DNA of 64,000 bases from Panopea generosa (lineage: Eukaryota > Mollusca > Bivalvia > Adapedonta > Hiatellidae), in assembly GCA_029582155.1 (NCBI GenBank), contig CM055905.1:5644062-5708061 (forward strand). Direction: 5' to 3'. The notes under the pieces were generated by a model. The model had not been told where the DNA came from, ran no database searches, and saw only the letters and a program-made list of their open reading frames with translations. Below, piece after piece: positions 61,201 to 64,000 of the stretch (position 1 is the stretch's first letter; each line of letters begins with the position of its first letter). The position numbers were made by a program, and so were the translations under genes.

Positions 61201-63468
61201 ATATGACCTTGACCTTCAAGTCAAGAACCCAATATGTAACATACTGCCTCAGAGTATAGACGTACACACTTGACACTTGGCCTTGATTTTGAATTTAGGA
61301 GCCCGATTAATTACTCACCGCCTCAGAGGAAAAGCACGCACACTTATACTAAGTTACAGTCATATTACTGCGTGCAATGCACACTTAAAAACAAATTCCA
61401 CCAAAACTTTAACATCAAGTTTAAGACAAAATGTGAAACCTGAAATATGACCTTAACTTTGATTTAGGAGTCCAATATATTTCATACTACCTCAGAATGT
61501 AAGCTGGCACACTTATACCAAATTCAACGCATATATATTCAACGCACCCTTATAAACAACTCGCTCCAAAACTTTAACGTTGGTGAGGCGCCAACGTCGG
61601 GGCGAGTACAAAAACTTCCTTATTCATAGAATATTCGAGTGAAACACGAGAGATAATTGTGTAAATCGAATGCAATAATAATATGAGCATAACAAATGGC
61701 CTTTCACGGCATAATCAATCGTGAATTATGAATTTATATATAACGAGTATAGTTTAATTGAACTCATTCGAGAATCTGCTGTCATAATCGGCGAGGCGGT
61801 CCGAATGACTTTGTGGGTTCATATATCATGAAGATTCACTAAAAGCTATTAATTACCTTTACAACCATCTGTACCATGACAGCCGCCACTATATCCGGTT
61901 TGGCATGTGCAATAATAACCTCCTTTTGTGTTCACACACATGCCATGCTGGCTGGCTGGTGTACAATCGTCTTTACCTTCACTGCACTCGTCAATGTCTG
62001 ATAAAAGTGAGGGAAAACAGTAATAAAACCGTAGTCAAATTGGTAATTATTTTATAATTCGTCTGCTAGATAAGCTGTATCTCAAACCAGCATACTATCA
62101 CCTGCACGCTCAAATACTATAAATCGCCTGTTTAGATATTCATGGGCTTAAACTCATCAAACTTGTATGCTATAAACCAATACTTTTTTTGTAGCATGCT
62201 ATTTTCATCTCTAATGAAATTGTTTTTAATGCAAATTACAACATTTCAAAGTTTTGTACTCAACAGTTCTATGAATCCAGGTCCAGTGCTTAAATTTACT
62301 TATGATTTATTTATCCATACTATGTGTTAAATGGCCAGTAATTTAGAAATCACCAATGAAAAAATGATACAGATACAAGACTTCTAGCCAATACTATTAT
62401 CATTTTAAAATAGATCAGTCGAGTCGTTTTGTGGGTGAATCGTTGATATGTTATGAGTAAGCATTACAAAAGCATTAAATTAAAAAAATGGTCATGGAAT
62501 TCGTGGGGTTTTATTGGCAGATCTTGAACCAGTGAAGAATTTGAGCCCGGACATATGCTGTAGACGTTTCTTTCAATGTGATTTGGACATTAATATTACT
62601 ATTGCAATTGCTATAATGGAATGAGGCTTGAATATTATTTAAAAGTGTAAATCGACATGGAAACCATGCATTAAAACATACATGGCAACTGCGAAATCAA
62701 GTTTATTCGTAGGCATGTGTAAACTACACGGGGATAAAATCTCAATGTTGTGCTATATGTTGTTTGTATTCATAACATAAGTACAGATCAAGATATGCTA
62801 CGCTTGCTTTGAAAATATGAGCAAAAGTCAAACTATGGATTACGCAATTTGTCATGAATATCGGAACCAAGGATCGGAGAGTCGAGGGTTCGATACTCCA
62901 TCGCGGATATGTGCGGTGTTATTGGGCAAAATACTTTTTTTGCATATGCTTAGTACTGGTTCTGCCCAGGAAAACTTCGAGTGTGATTTTGTAGAAGTTG
63001 TAATAATAGAAGTAAAATAAATAAAAAATCGAGATAGAATGTATTTGAATCACCAGTAATGAACCATCAAGTGAAATTGTATCAATATTAGCATGGTGTC
63101 CCTTTGAATAATTTGTATATTAGTTTTTAGAATGGACCAAACTCTTCCGATTGCAAAAAGTAATGTTGGGAAAGCCCCATTTGAGTACGTTGATTGGTCA
63201 GTTTCTGCAGGAAAAGTTTTAAAGATGTTAAAATTTAGTAAGCGTTCAATTGCTATGAATTGTGGGCATGGAATTCCCTGCTTTTTTATAGGGAGCTAAT
63301 ATACCTGATTCGAAAGATATTCTGTTCTATGATAGACTACTGGAATAATTATTATATTTGTACCCGTTTCGCAAAATTGTCCAGTCATTCCATATCCGGT
63401 ACAATCACACCTCGCGATACCGTATTTAGAGATTTTACACTGATGCGGAAGTTTGGTACAGTTTTTAC
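495..63468 (-). CDS. Partial multi-exon gene for a calcium-binding EGF-repeat protein
   Basis: This entry spans the confidently read exons of one minus-strand gene; the 5' and 3' ends lie outside the window. Seen: about 30 separate EGF-like exons, nearly all phase 1 at both ends, so any exon can be skipped or duplicated without a frame change. Most begin D-x-D/N-E-C and contain C-x-N-x4-F-x-C-x-C, the calcium-binding and Asn/Asp beta-hydroxylation signature of cbEGF domains. Known: tandem cbEGF runs form rod-like extracellular segments in fibrillin, nidogen and fibropellin-type proteins. Inferred: an extracellular or membrane-anchored adhesion or matrix protein. No signal peptide, membrane segment or terminal domain is visible, so the exact family is not determined. 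All exons could belong to one transcript, or to several adjacent paralogous genes if first and last exons were missed. Confidence 0.75.
945..1110 (+). repeat. SINE-like module S2 (copy 1)
   Basis: Contains GAGTTCGAATCCCCGCGCGG, a good Pol III B box. Upstream sequence resembles the anticodon arm of a tRNA, best seen in the 37505 copy (GCGCGTCTTACTACCAACAC). Confidence 0.5.
2005..2275 (+). repeat. GC-richer LTR-like block (copy 1)
   Basis: Stands out from the AT-rich surroundings by many CpG and ACGT motifs. Contains AAATAAACCCTGTGAATACA, which resembles an LTR polyadenylation region. No target duplication or internal retroviral-type sequence was seen, so a solo LTR is only a guess. Confidence 0.35.
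3030..3313 (-). pseudogene. Old LINE C-terminal fragment (copy 1)
   Basis: Minus-strand frames include [11 protein letters not shown] and [16 protein letters not shown], which resemble the C-terminal end of reverse transcriptases of invertebrate LINEs, where LxxETGR precedes a zinc-knuckle-like region. Broken by stops and frameshifts. It recurs as part of the duplicated unit. Confidence 0.55.
3866..3988 (-). CDS. EGF exon A2
   Basis: 123 nt, phase 1-1, six cysteines. Reads [12 protein letters not shown], differing from A1 in the first loop. Acceptor TTTTCAG is good. The donor is GTCAGA, with the uncommon C at +3. Confidence 0.85.
4150..4690. repeat. 276-bp repeat, two copies
   Basis: Each copy begins GTGAGTAGTCATGAATCCTT and soon reads TACTCA(C), so GTGAGTA/TACTCAC can pair as a short hairpin. 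Contains CCATAGTATATAAGTCATGG and ends in a TA tract. Period 276 bp here. Confidence 0.7.
4801..4917. repeat. 39-bp minisatellite, three copies
   Basis: Unit GATATATTAGTAAATAGCAG then TTTGTATC(A/G)CGACATCAGG. Confidence 0.85.
5584..5706 (-). CDS. EGF exon A3
   Basis: 123 nt, phase 1-1, six cysteines. Starts DAHEC. The usual GSF before Cys4 is GNF here. Donor GTGAGA, acceptor TTTTCAG. Confidence 0.85.
6040..6180 (+). repeat. SINE-like module S2 (copy 2)
   Basis: B box decayed to AGTTCTAATCCCTG. Same downstream tail (CTCCGTGATGAGTGATA) as the other copies. Confidence 0.45.
6848..6954 (-). pseudogene. Half exon B1
   Basis: Reads [12 protein letters not shown], then CDNNAIC and a stop after VNY; Cys4-Cys6 are missing. 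Acceptor (AAGTAG) and donor (GTGAG) dinucleotides remain, 107 nt apart. Flanks match those of A exons, so B is an A-type exon with its 3' half destroyed. Confidence 0.75.
7518..7640 (-). CDS. EGF exon C1, acceptor reads TG
   Basis: 123 nt, open in the EGF frame, starting [12 protein letters not shown] and ending GDGTTCIG, six cysteines, donor GTGAGA. The base pair that should be AG at the 3' splice site is TG: the minus strand reads TTTTCTG before the exon, where later C exons read TTTTCAG. No other AG lies within about 45 nt upstream. Either TG is used or the exon is no longer included. Confidence 0.65.
8419..8541 (-). CDS. EGF exon A4
   Basis: Copy of A1 in super-unit II. DANEC start, but ends GNGQEC rather than GNGQQC. 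Donor GTAAGA, acceptor ATTTTAG. Confidence 0.85.
9150..9412 (+). repeat. GC-richer LTR-like block (copy 2)
   Basis: Near-identical to the copy at 2005, carried along by duplication of the super-unit. Confidence 0.35.
9521..9595. repeat. 39-bp minisatellite, about two copies
   Basis: Diverged copies following the LTR-like block. The equivalent near 2385-2425 has about one copy. Confidence 0.7.
10205..10490 (-). pseudogene. Old LINE C-terminal fragment (copy 2)
   Basis: Near-identical to the 3030 copy. Confidence 0.55.
11041..11163 (-). CDS. EGF exon A5
   Basis: Copy of A2 with the same [12 protein letters not shown] start and the same GTCAGA donor. I see no amino-acid change from A2. Confidence 0.85.
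11329..11870. repeat. 276-bp repeat, two copies
   Basis: Counterpart of 4150-4690 in super-unit II. Confidence 0.7.
11975..12050. repeat. 39-bp minisatellite, two copies
   Basis: Counterpart of the 4801 array with one copy fewer. Confidence 0.8.
12720..12842 (-). CDS. EGF exon A6
   Basis: Copy of A3, starting DAYEC instead of DAHEC and keeping GSF. Donor GTGAGA, acceptor TTTTCAG. Confidence 0.85.
13170..13320 (+). repeat. SINE-like module S2 (copy 3)
   Basis: B box decayed to TGTTCTAATCCATG; otherwise like copy 2. Confidence 0.45.
14281..14403 (-). CDS. EGF exon C2, acceptor reads TG
   Basis: As C1 but with CDDNAMC in place of CDNNAMC. The frame is intact, the donor is GTGAGA and the upstream sequence is again TTTTCTG. 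Confidence 0.65.
15050..15153 (-). pseudogene. Old LINE fragment (copy 3, truncated)
   Basis: Keeps only the last third; the rest is deleted at TTGCATGAACC. Confidence 0.5.
15710..15832 (-). CDS. EGF exon A7
   Basis: A2-type exon: [12 protein letters not shown] start, six cysteines, donor GTCAGA, acceptor TTTTCAG. Confidence 0.85.
15994..16905. repeat. 276-bp repeat, three copies
   Basis: The first copy lacks the CACCCTGTCCAGATG segment. An extra piece (near 16560-16640) separates copies two and three. Confidence 0.7.
17022..17097. repeat. 39-bp minisatellite, two copies
   Basis: Follows the 15994 set of 276-bp repeats. Confidence 0.8.
17700..17841 (-). pseudogene. Old LINE fragment (copy 4, 3' part)
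   Basis: Reads [20 protein letters not shown] and further. Interrupted at 17842 by the younger LINE; the other part resumes at 20884. Confidence 0.55.
17842..18302 (-). other. LINE 3' untranslated region
   Basis: AT-rich, no ORF. Ends GTGAATAAAATATTGTTTAA at the junction with host sequence, with AATAAA about 20 nt from the end and no long poly(A). Confidence 0.65.
18303..19031 (-). pseudogene. LINE: C-terminal region with zinc-knuckle-like motif
   Basis: Reads [19 protein letters not shown] and [13 protein letters not shown], then after an in-frame TAA near 18624, NQHLFNKNI and [16 protein letters not shown] (C-x-C-x7-H-x4-C). This tail is typical of jockey/CR1-like elements of marine invertebrates. 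Confidence 0.8.
19201..20148 (-). pseudogene. LINE: reverse transcriptase domain
   Basis: Motifs in order: [38 protein letters not shown] (motif A, in another frame), [19 protein letters not shown] (motif B) and FADDTS (motif C, catalytic DD). Frameshifts and stops lie between 19855 and 19590. Would copy element RNA at the target site if intact. Confidence 0.85.
20379..20897 (-). pseudogene. LINE: endonuclease end and linker
   Basis: Begins within the APE-type endonuclease; YHCPV corresponds to the usual SDHCPV motif near its end, followed by [13 protein letters not shown] and [21 protein letters not shown]. All catalytic residues upstream are lost by 5' truncation. A stop lies after NMSNAIK. 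The first 14 bases of this open frame are host sequence. Confidence 0.8.
20884..21012 (-). pseudogene. Old LINE fragment (copy 4, 5' part)
   Basis: Other half of the fragment split by the younger LINE. Aligns with 3180-3313 directly after the insertion. Confidence 0.55.
21626..21748 (-). CDS. EGF exon A8
   Basis: A2-type exon with [12 protein letters not shown] and CIC in place of CVC at Cys4-Cys5. Donor GTCAGA, acceptor TTTTCAG. Confidence 0.85.
21910..22870. repeat. 276-bp repeat, three copies
   Basis: Same three-copy arrangement as at 15994. TA tracts end the second (22432-22465) and third copies. Confidence 0.7.
22991..23103. repeat. 39-bp minisatellite, three copies
   Basis: Same organisation as at 4801. 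Confidence 0.8.
23775..23897 (-). CDS. EGF exon A9
   Basis: A3-type exon, DAHEC start, GSF kept, donor GTGAGA, acceptor TTTTCAG. Flanks match those of A3 closely. Confidence 0.85.
24220..24370 (+). repeat. SINE-like module S2 (copy 4)
   Basis: B box reads AGTTCTAATCACTG; downstream tail conserved. Confidence 0.45.
25233..25339 (-). pseudogene. Half exon B2
   Basis: Same 107-nt layout as B1, including the stop after VNY and the GTGAG donor remnant. Confidence 0.75.
25900..26022 (-). CDS. EGF exon C3, acceptor reads TG
   Basis: Protein sequence identical to C1 as read. Same TTTTCTG acceptor, donor GTGAGA. Confidence 0.65.
26801..26923 (-). CDS. EGF exon A10
   Basis: A1-type exon. One base change gives DANDC instead of DANEC next to Cys1, a position that is usually Glu or Gln in cbEGF domains, so calcium affinity may differ. 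Ends GNGQQC. Donor GTAAGA, acceptor ATTTTAG. Confidence 0.85.
27255..27410 (+). repeat. SINE-like module S2 (copy 5)
   Basis: Intact AAGTTCGAATCCCCGCGCGG; same tail. Confidence 0.5.
28340..28605 (+). repeat. GC-richer LTR-like block (copy 3)
   Basis: Slightly more diverged copy in super-unit IV, with the AATAAA-containing segment conserved. Confidence 0.35.
28709..28790. repeat. 39-bp minisatellite, two copies
   Basis: Diverged copies following the LTR-like block of super-unit IV. Confidence 0.7.
29397..29503 (-). pseudogene. Old LINE fragment (copy 5, truncated)
   Basis: Same truncation at TTGCATGAACC as copy 3, so both derive from one deleted ancestor. Confidence 0.5.
30064..30186 (-). 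CDS. EGF exon A11
   Basis: A2-type exon with [12 protein letters not shown]. Thr before Cys4 is Ser (FSCVC). Donor GTCAGA, acceptor TTTTCAG. Confidence 0.85.
30347..31290. repeat. 276-bp repeat, three copies
   Basis: Closest to the 15994 set; the third copy ends in the longest TA tract of the window. Confidence 0.7.
31238..31289. repeat. (TA)n microsatellite, 52 bp
   Basis: Uninterrupted AT/TA dinucleotide tract at the end of a 276-bp repeat. Shorter tracts lie at 22432-22465 and about 16882-16904. Confidence 0.95.
31401..31478. repeat. 39-bp minisatellite, two copies
   Basis: Follows the 30347 set of 276-bp repeats. Confidence 0.8.
32090..32717 (-). pseudogene. Old LINE fragment (copy 6, longest)
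   Basis: Extends 5' beyond the other copies. The frame 32717-32343 includes [13 protein letters not shown], then PKLRTYEIF and [11 protein letters not shown], a pattern like the post-RT region of invertebrate LINEs before the ETGR motif. It shows that the repeated fragment is of LINE origin. Confidence 0.6.
32718..33535. other. Low-information stretch next to the Penelope insertion
   Basis: From 32718 to about 33130 I see no ORF or recognisable repeat; it may be decayed upstream LINE sequence. From about 33140 on it is ordinary intron sequence of the EGF units. Confidence 0.4.
33525..33535. repeat. Target-site duplication, left
   Basis: AATAATAATAT, repeated exactly at 36830-36840. Uninterrupted paralogs have one copy at this place (for example GCAATAATAATATGAATATA near 21409). 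Confidence 0.8.
33542..33647 (-). repeat. Penelope pseudo-LTR, left copy
   Basis: Shares AATCTTCCGAAGGGAAGAAA and the CACAAATTTTCGGCTTC segment with the copy at 36651. Holds the hammerhead-like core noted separately. Confidence 0.75.
33852..34013 (-). pseudogene. Remnant of the Penelope endonuclease C-terminus
   Basis: Reads [20 protein letters not shown] and, after one stop, [19 protein letters not shown] followed by a stop. This resembles the end of the GIY-YIG domain (E-x-x-W-I-x-x-L-x-T-x-x-P-x-G-x-N). The GIY and YIG strands and the linker are missing between here and the RT end. Confidence 0.55.
34108..35095 (-). pseudogene. Penelope reverse transcriptase core
   Basis: Two long open pieces (35095-34685 and 34491-34108) plus a middle piece in between. 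A frameshift near 34690 and a TGA near 34568 interrupt it. The motif C Asp pair is intact. The post-motif stretch [20 protein letters not shown] is the Penelope-typical YRKPTD...SCHP block. Confidence 0.85.
35800..36250 (-). pseudogene. OTU-type cysteine protease domain in the Penelope ORF
   Basis: Reads [20 protein letters not shown], matching the OTU catalytic block with Asp-Gly-Asn-Cys; Cys is the expected nucleophile. Downstream come [20 protein letters not shown], matching the conserved W..E.EL..A segment, and [12 protein letters not shown], matching the C-terminal catalytic His segment. One in-frame TAA after MQWKT (near 35913) separates the last block; otherwise the frame is continuous. 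OTU proteases cleave ubiquitin-type linkages; a role in this element is not established. Confidence 0.8.
36651..36772 (-). repeat. Penelope pseudo-LTR, right copy
   Basis: Direct repeat of the left copy with an expanded T tract (about 20 T). Confidence 0.75.
36777..36829 (+). repeat. Inverted partial pseudo-LTR at the element end
   Basis: Reverse complement of the central pseudo-LTR segment (TCAATGTCTATATTAAACTC through CGGCTTCCGTCTTC). With the adjacent direct copy it forms a large potential hairpin at the 5' end of the element. Confidence 0.8.
36830..36840. repeat. Target-site duplication, right
   Basis: Right partner of the 33525 repeat. Confidence 0.8.
37048..37170 (-). CDS. EGF exon A12
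   Basis: A3-type exon just beyond the Penelope-like element. DAHEC start, NTVGSF and CIC variants, donor GTGAGA, acceptor TTATCAG. The insertion left the exon and both splice sites intact. Confidence 0.85.
37490..37640 (+). repeat. SINE-like module S2 (copy 6)
   Basis: Most tRNA-like copy: GCGCGTCTTACTACCAACAC, then GCGAGTTCGAATCCCTACGC. No acceptor stem pairing is evident. Confidence 0.5.
38505..38610 (-). pseudogene. Half exon B3
   Basis: As B1, with one base lost next to the acceptor and the donor changed to GTTAG. Confidence 0.7.
39167..39289 (-). CDS. EGF exon C4, acceptor reads TG
   Basis: Has [16 protein letters not shown] and ends TTCSG, so it is the most diverged of the four TG-acceptor copies yet still fully open. 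Donor GTGAGA. Confidence 0.65.
40008..40130 (-). CDS. EGF exon A13
   Basis: DAHEC start, FSCVC, GNGQQC ending, donor GTAAGA, acceptor AATTCAG. It combines features of the A1, A2 and A3 types and is the most 5' A-type exon of the gene in this window. Confidence 0.85.
40293..40515. repeat. 276-bp repeat, single copy
   Basis: One copy fused directly to the 39-bp array. Its minus-strand frame is open from 40483 to 40301. Confidence 0.65.
40561..40674. repeat. 39-bp minisatellite, three copies
   Basis: Follows the single 276-bp copy; one unit contains CGCTCTATCGCGACATCAGG. Confidence 0.8.
41336..41442 (-). pseudogene. Half exon B4
   Basis: 107 nt between AG and GTGAG remnants, with the shared stop after VNY. 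Confidence 0.7.
41937..42059 (-). CDS. EGF exon C5
   Basis: [12 protein letters not shown] start, [17 protein letters not shown] end, six cysteines. Acceptor TTTTTCAG, donor GTGAGA. This is the first C exon, counting leftward from the array, with a normal acceptor. Confidence 0.88.
42711..42793 (-). pseudogene. Half exon B5
   Basis: The stop codon is read as CAA here, but Cys1 is Phe and Cys4-Cys6 are absent. The donor region is deleted; start approximate. Confidence 0.65.
43349..43471 (-). CDS. EGF exon C6
   Basis: [33 protein letters not shown]. The Gly of the common GYxGDG loop is Arg. Acceptor TTTTTCAG, donor GTGAGA. Confidence 0.88.
43918..44040 (-). CDS. EGF exon C7 (extra copy)
   Basis: [28 protein letters not shown]. 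It lies only 569 bp from C6, off the 1.41-kb period, and no B half-exon sits between them. Splice sites are normal. Confidence 0.85.
44682..44768 (-). pseudogene. Half exon B6
   Basis: Same truncated EGF, with CAA in place of the shared stop and no donor remnant; start approximate. Confidence 0.65.
45324..45446 (-). CDS. EGF exon C8
   Basis: Protein sequence matches C6 as read. Acceptor TTTTTCAG, donor GTGAGA. Its flanks match those of C11, 4238 bp away. Confidence 0.88.
46098..46184 (-). pseudogene. Half exon B7
   Basis: Truncated EGF with the stop retained (VNN then stop). AG remains; donor absent. Confidence 0.65.
46742..46864 (-). CDS. EGF exon C9
   Basis: [28 protein letters not shown]; normal splice sites. 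Partner of C12 in the 4.24-kb period. Confidence 0.88.
47502..47589 (-). pseudogene. Half exon B8
   Basis: Truncated EGF, stop retained after VNC, donor absent. Confidence 0.65.
48153..48275 (-). CDS. EGF exon C10
   Basis: [33 protein letters not shown]; normal splice sites. It mixes features of C5 (NTAGSF) and C6 (GYIRDG), which suggests exchange between units. Confidence 0.88.
48921..49007 (-). pseudogene. Half exon B9
   Basis: Partner of B6 in the 4.24-kb period, with CAA in place of the stop. Donor absent. Confidence 0.65.
49562..49684 (-). CDS. EGF exon C11
   Basis: As C8 with one change, CNANAKC in place of CDANAKC. Splice sites normal. The frame happens to stay open into both introns (49533-49874). 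Confidence 0.88.
50336..50421 (-). pseudogene. Half exon B10
   Basis: Partner of B7, with the same VNN-stop and no donor. Confidence 0.65.
50979..51101 (-). CDS. EGF exon C12
   Basis: [28 protein letters not shown]. Normal splice sites. Confidence 0.88.
51744..51830 (-). pseudogene. Half exon B11
   Basis: Truncated EGF with the shared stop after VNY; no donor. Confidence 0.65.
52386..52508 (-). CDS. EGF exon C13
   Basis: [35 protein letters not shown]. Normal splice sites. Confidence 0.88.
53150..53237 (-). pseudogene. Half exon B12
   Basis: Starts DIGEC in place of DIDEC; stop retained; no donor. Confidence 0.65.
53702..53796 (-). pseudogene. Half exon C14, 5' part lost
   Basis: Keeps the 3' half of a C-type exon ([18 protein letters not shown], then [11 protein letters not shown]) and the GTGAG donor. 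The first half, with Cys1-Cys2 and the acceptor, is replaced by intron sequence, and Gly before Ser-Phe is Arg. It looks like a deletion that joined mid-exon to the flank of the next B half-exon. Confidence 0.7.
53932..54027 (-). pseudogene. Half exon B13
   Basis: Right-most B copy. A GTGAG donor remnant is present but the acceptor is lost; reads [10 protein letters not shown] and stops after VN. Confidence 0.65.
54028..54753. other. Intron between D1 and the tandem array
   Basis: The first ~230 bp are decayed unit sequence (GCGCGAAATCGCGTTTTCAA still recognisable). The remaining ~500 bp show no repeat, exon or RNA gene that I can identify. Confidence 0.5.
54754..54894 (-). CDS. EGF exon D1 (141 nt)
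   Basis: Phase 1-1 exon of 47 residues. Starts [12 protein letters not shown], has [12 protein letters not shown], then [12 protein letters not shown]; six cysteines. Longer than A and C exons because of extra residues between Cys2 and Cys3 ([10 protein letters not shown]) and before Cys6. Acceptor TTTACCAG, donor GTATAC. It is the first non-array exon on the 5' side of the tandem units. Confidence 0.88.
54945..55195 (-). mobile_element. tRNA-derived SINE
   Basis: Minus strand begins CCCATTAGCACAGTCGGTAG followed by CGCGTCTGACTATC, a clear tRNA head with A box TAGCACAGTCGG. The B box is decayed (GATCGCAAATC). The body runs through GTGACATTAAAATAACGTTA to an A-rich tail (AAAAAAACAAACAAAC). 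Sits in the D2-D1 intron in the gene's orientation. Confidence 0.7.
55196..55640. other. Unassigned intron stretch
   Basis: Less AT-rich than its surroundings, with open frames on both strands (minus 55641-55327, plus 55340-55561), but neither resembles a known protein and no splice-flanked EGF motif is present. Possibly a further decayed SINE. Confidence 0.35.
55640..55771. repeat. Non-repetitive leader of minisatellite block 1
   Basis: About 130 bp (GTTGACCAATACGCTTTCGA, then GATGTGGGAGTGGCGGTAAG) repeated at 57669-57787 before block 2. It marks the duplication unit of about 2.03 kb. Confidence 0.85.
55772..57672. repeat. 33-bp minisatellite, block 1
   Basis: About 57 units. On the plus strand the unit can be read [11 protein letters not shown] (11 codons). 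Part of the block alternates GGAACACATGG and GAAACACAAGG units, giving a 66-bp secondary period (about 55.97-56.55 kb). Because 33 is a multiple of 3, frames stay open over long stretches; the longest is minus 57440-55731, 569 codons. No evidence of translation. Confidence 0.95.
57669..57787. repeat. Non-repetitive leader of minisatellite block 2
   Basis: Second copy of the leader with a few substitutions. Confidence 0.85.
57788..59575. repeat. 33-bp minisatellite, block 2
   Basis: About 54 units of the same repeat, more variable toward the right end (AAGTCATATGGTGAAGG variants). Long open frames include minus 59592-58501. Confidence 0.95.
59576..61050. other. Intron stretch with a decayed unit module
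   Basis: Around 60420-60660 it matches the intron module next to C exons (CCAATTGGGTCCGTTAACTA, ATTGGTCAG, then GATATCAGGTTCTGGGATAG) but no exon follows. The rest shows no gene or repeat that I recognise. Confidence 0.5.
61060..61600. repeat. Imperfect tandem repeat of unknown class
   Basis: Three degenerate units, each with CAAAACTTTAACG, ATGACCTTGACCTT-like text, CCTCAGA and CACACTTATACC. The right end carries ACGTTGGTGAGGCGCCAACGT, an inverted repeat. Probably a decayed mobile element. Confidence 0.5.
61857..61997 (-). CDS. EGF exon D2 (141 nt)
   Basis: Paralog of D1 of the same length and phase. [41 protein letters not shown]. The loop before the last cysteine carries one extra Cys (SGGC), giving seven. 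Acceptor TTATCAG, donor GTAATT. Confidence 0.87.
62330..62560 (+). repeat. Diverged copy of the S1 intron module
   Basis: Resembles 150-390: ACTATGTGTTAA, TTTAGAAAT, AAAAAATGGTCATGG and GCCCGGACATATGCTGTAGA line up with the 5' part of super-unit I. It shows that this module predates the tandem expansion. Confidence 0.5.
62850..63030 (+). mobile_element. tRNA-derived SINE
   Basis: B box GGGTTCGATACTCC, followed by TTATTGGGCAAAATAC, TGCTTAGTACTGG and CTGCCCAGGAAAAC, then an A-rich AAAATAAATAAAAAA tail. Opposite in orientation to the gene. Confidence 0.65.
63120..63363. other. Intron module 3' of exon E
   Basis: Homologous to the module at C exons (AATGTTGGGAAAGCC, TTGATTGGTCAG, AAGCGTTCAATT, GATAGACTA). 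The CRE-like site of the array copies is absent here. Links exon E to the same ancient exon-intron family. Confidence 0.6.
63364..63468 (-). CDS. Short EGF-like exon E
   Basis: 105 nt, phase 1-1. Starts [10 protein letters not shown] and ends [13 protein letters not shown]. The C-x-C spacing and the following Gly-Tyr/Phe-Cys are EGF-like, but the exon shows five cysteines and no calcium-binding D-x-D-E start. Acceptor TTTTCAG; donor GTACAA, weak at +5. Confidence 0.7.
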
Positions 63469-63875
63469 CTGAAAAGAAATAGCAATAATAAAACTTTCAC
63501 AAATAATAAAACGTTTTACACGTATAAGCCGACTTGTCTTTAGACCATTTTAAATACACGTTGTGTTCGTCACTTCAAGTGCTTGCCTTCTCAAGTTGCA
63601 ATATTTTGTATATACGGGGCCTGGATTAATGTAGCTCGCAGTGTTCCTGTCTGAATTTTTGACGTCGTCTGAAGTCGTGTTTTAAACTTCATTTTAAATA
63701 GAATTGATGAAAATATAAGCTCACCCTCATTTTTATTATAAATGTAAGGGTATTTTATTAATGATTGTCAATGATAATGATCACATTCAAACAATCATTA
63801 ATGAAATGGGTCAATATACCTGTTTTACTGTTAGTATCAATTACAATAGTATGGTAATGTAACTCTGAAATTTAC

Positions 63876-63990
63876 CTGGTGTATCTTCATCCTTTGAGAT
63901 TATTTGTAAATCTCCATAAATCGCAACACAACTATTGTTTATTGTGTAGCGAAATATTGATAGTGTGAGATATTTATTTTTATTATTTTT
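63876..63990 (-). CDS. Possible partial exon F at the window edge
   Basis: A reading frame ending SKDEDTPG at a GTAAAT donor (phase 1, matching exon E) is open to about 63990 and contains NNSCVAIYGDLQI. I see no convincing acceptor, so the exon may begin nearer or run close to the edge. The alternating hydrophobic pattern with one Cys could be a CUB-like beta sandwich, but I cannot identify it. Confidence 0.3.
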
Positions 63991-64000
63991 AATTCATTTT

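Overview
This is an AT-rich, intron-rich animal sequence, probably from a bivalve mollusc or another marine invertebrate. That call rests on small phase-1 calcium-binding EGF exons, jockey/CR1-like LINEs, a Penelope-like element and tRNA-derived SINEs. It is an inference; nothing in the window names the species. No bacterial genes, operons or CRISPR arrays are present.

The host content is one partial gene on the minus strand, with its 5' side to the right. It encodes a run of EGF-like domains, nearly all one exon each. Almost every exon is 123 nt (41 residues), starts and ends in phase 1, and carries the calcium-binding/hydroxylation pattern C-x-N-x4-F-x-C-x-C. From 5' to 3' I read a possible partial exon at the right edge (63876 on), a short EGF exon without the calcium signature (63364-63468), two 141-nt EGF exons (61857 and 54754), a tandem array of 1.41-kb units with C-type EGF exons (about 41.9-54.0 kb), then longer super-units (1-41 kb) with A-type and C-type exons. 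In all there are 13 A-type exons, 13 full and one half C-type exon, and 13 decayed half-exons (B-type). The product is probably a secreted or membrane-anchored fibrillin-like multi-EGF protein. Both termini lie outside the window.

The gene grew by tandem duplication. The ancestral unit looks like [A/B exon - intron - C exon - intron]. At 41.9-54 kb it recurs every 1.405-1.418 kb, with a further 4.24-kb three-unit period. At 1-41 kb it has expanded with interspersed repeats: a 276-bp hairpin-starting repeat, a 39-bp minisatellite, SINE-like B-box modules, a GC-richer LTR-like block and an old LINE fragment. Super-units I (1-7925) and II (7926-14590) look almost identical by eye.

Later insertions interrupt the repeats. 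A 5'-truncated LINE (17842-20883) sits inside a copy of the older LINE fragment. A Penelope-like element (33536-36829) has an 11-bp target duplication, a pseudo-LTR pair and an inverted terminal copy; its broken ORF carries an OTU-type cysteine protease domain between the Penelope N-terminus and the reverse transcriptase. The intron at 54.9-61.9 kb holds a minus-strand SINE and two blocks of a 33-bp minisatellite (55.8-59.6 kb) that is open over long stretches in several frames on both strands.

The most notable observations are the OTU-bearing Penelope element, four otherwise intact C-type exons whose 3' splice site reads TG instead of AG, the B half-exons that keep splice-site remnants with a shared stop, and the CCAAT/CRE-like modules repeated with the units. 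Coordinates of exons were read base by base; repeat boundaries are approximate.
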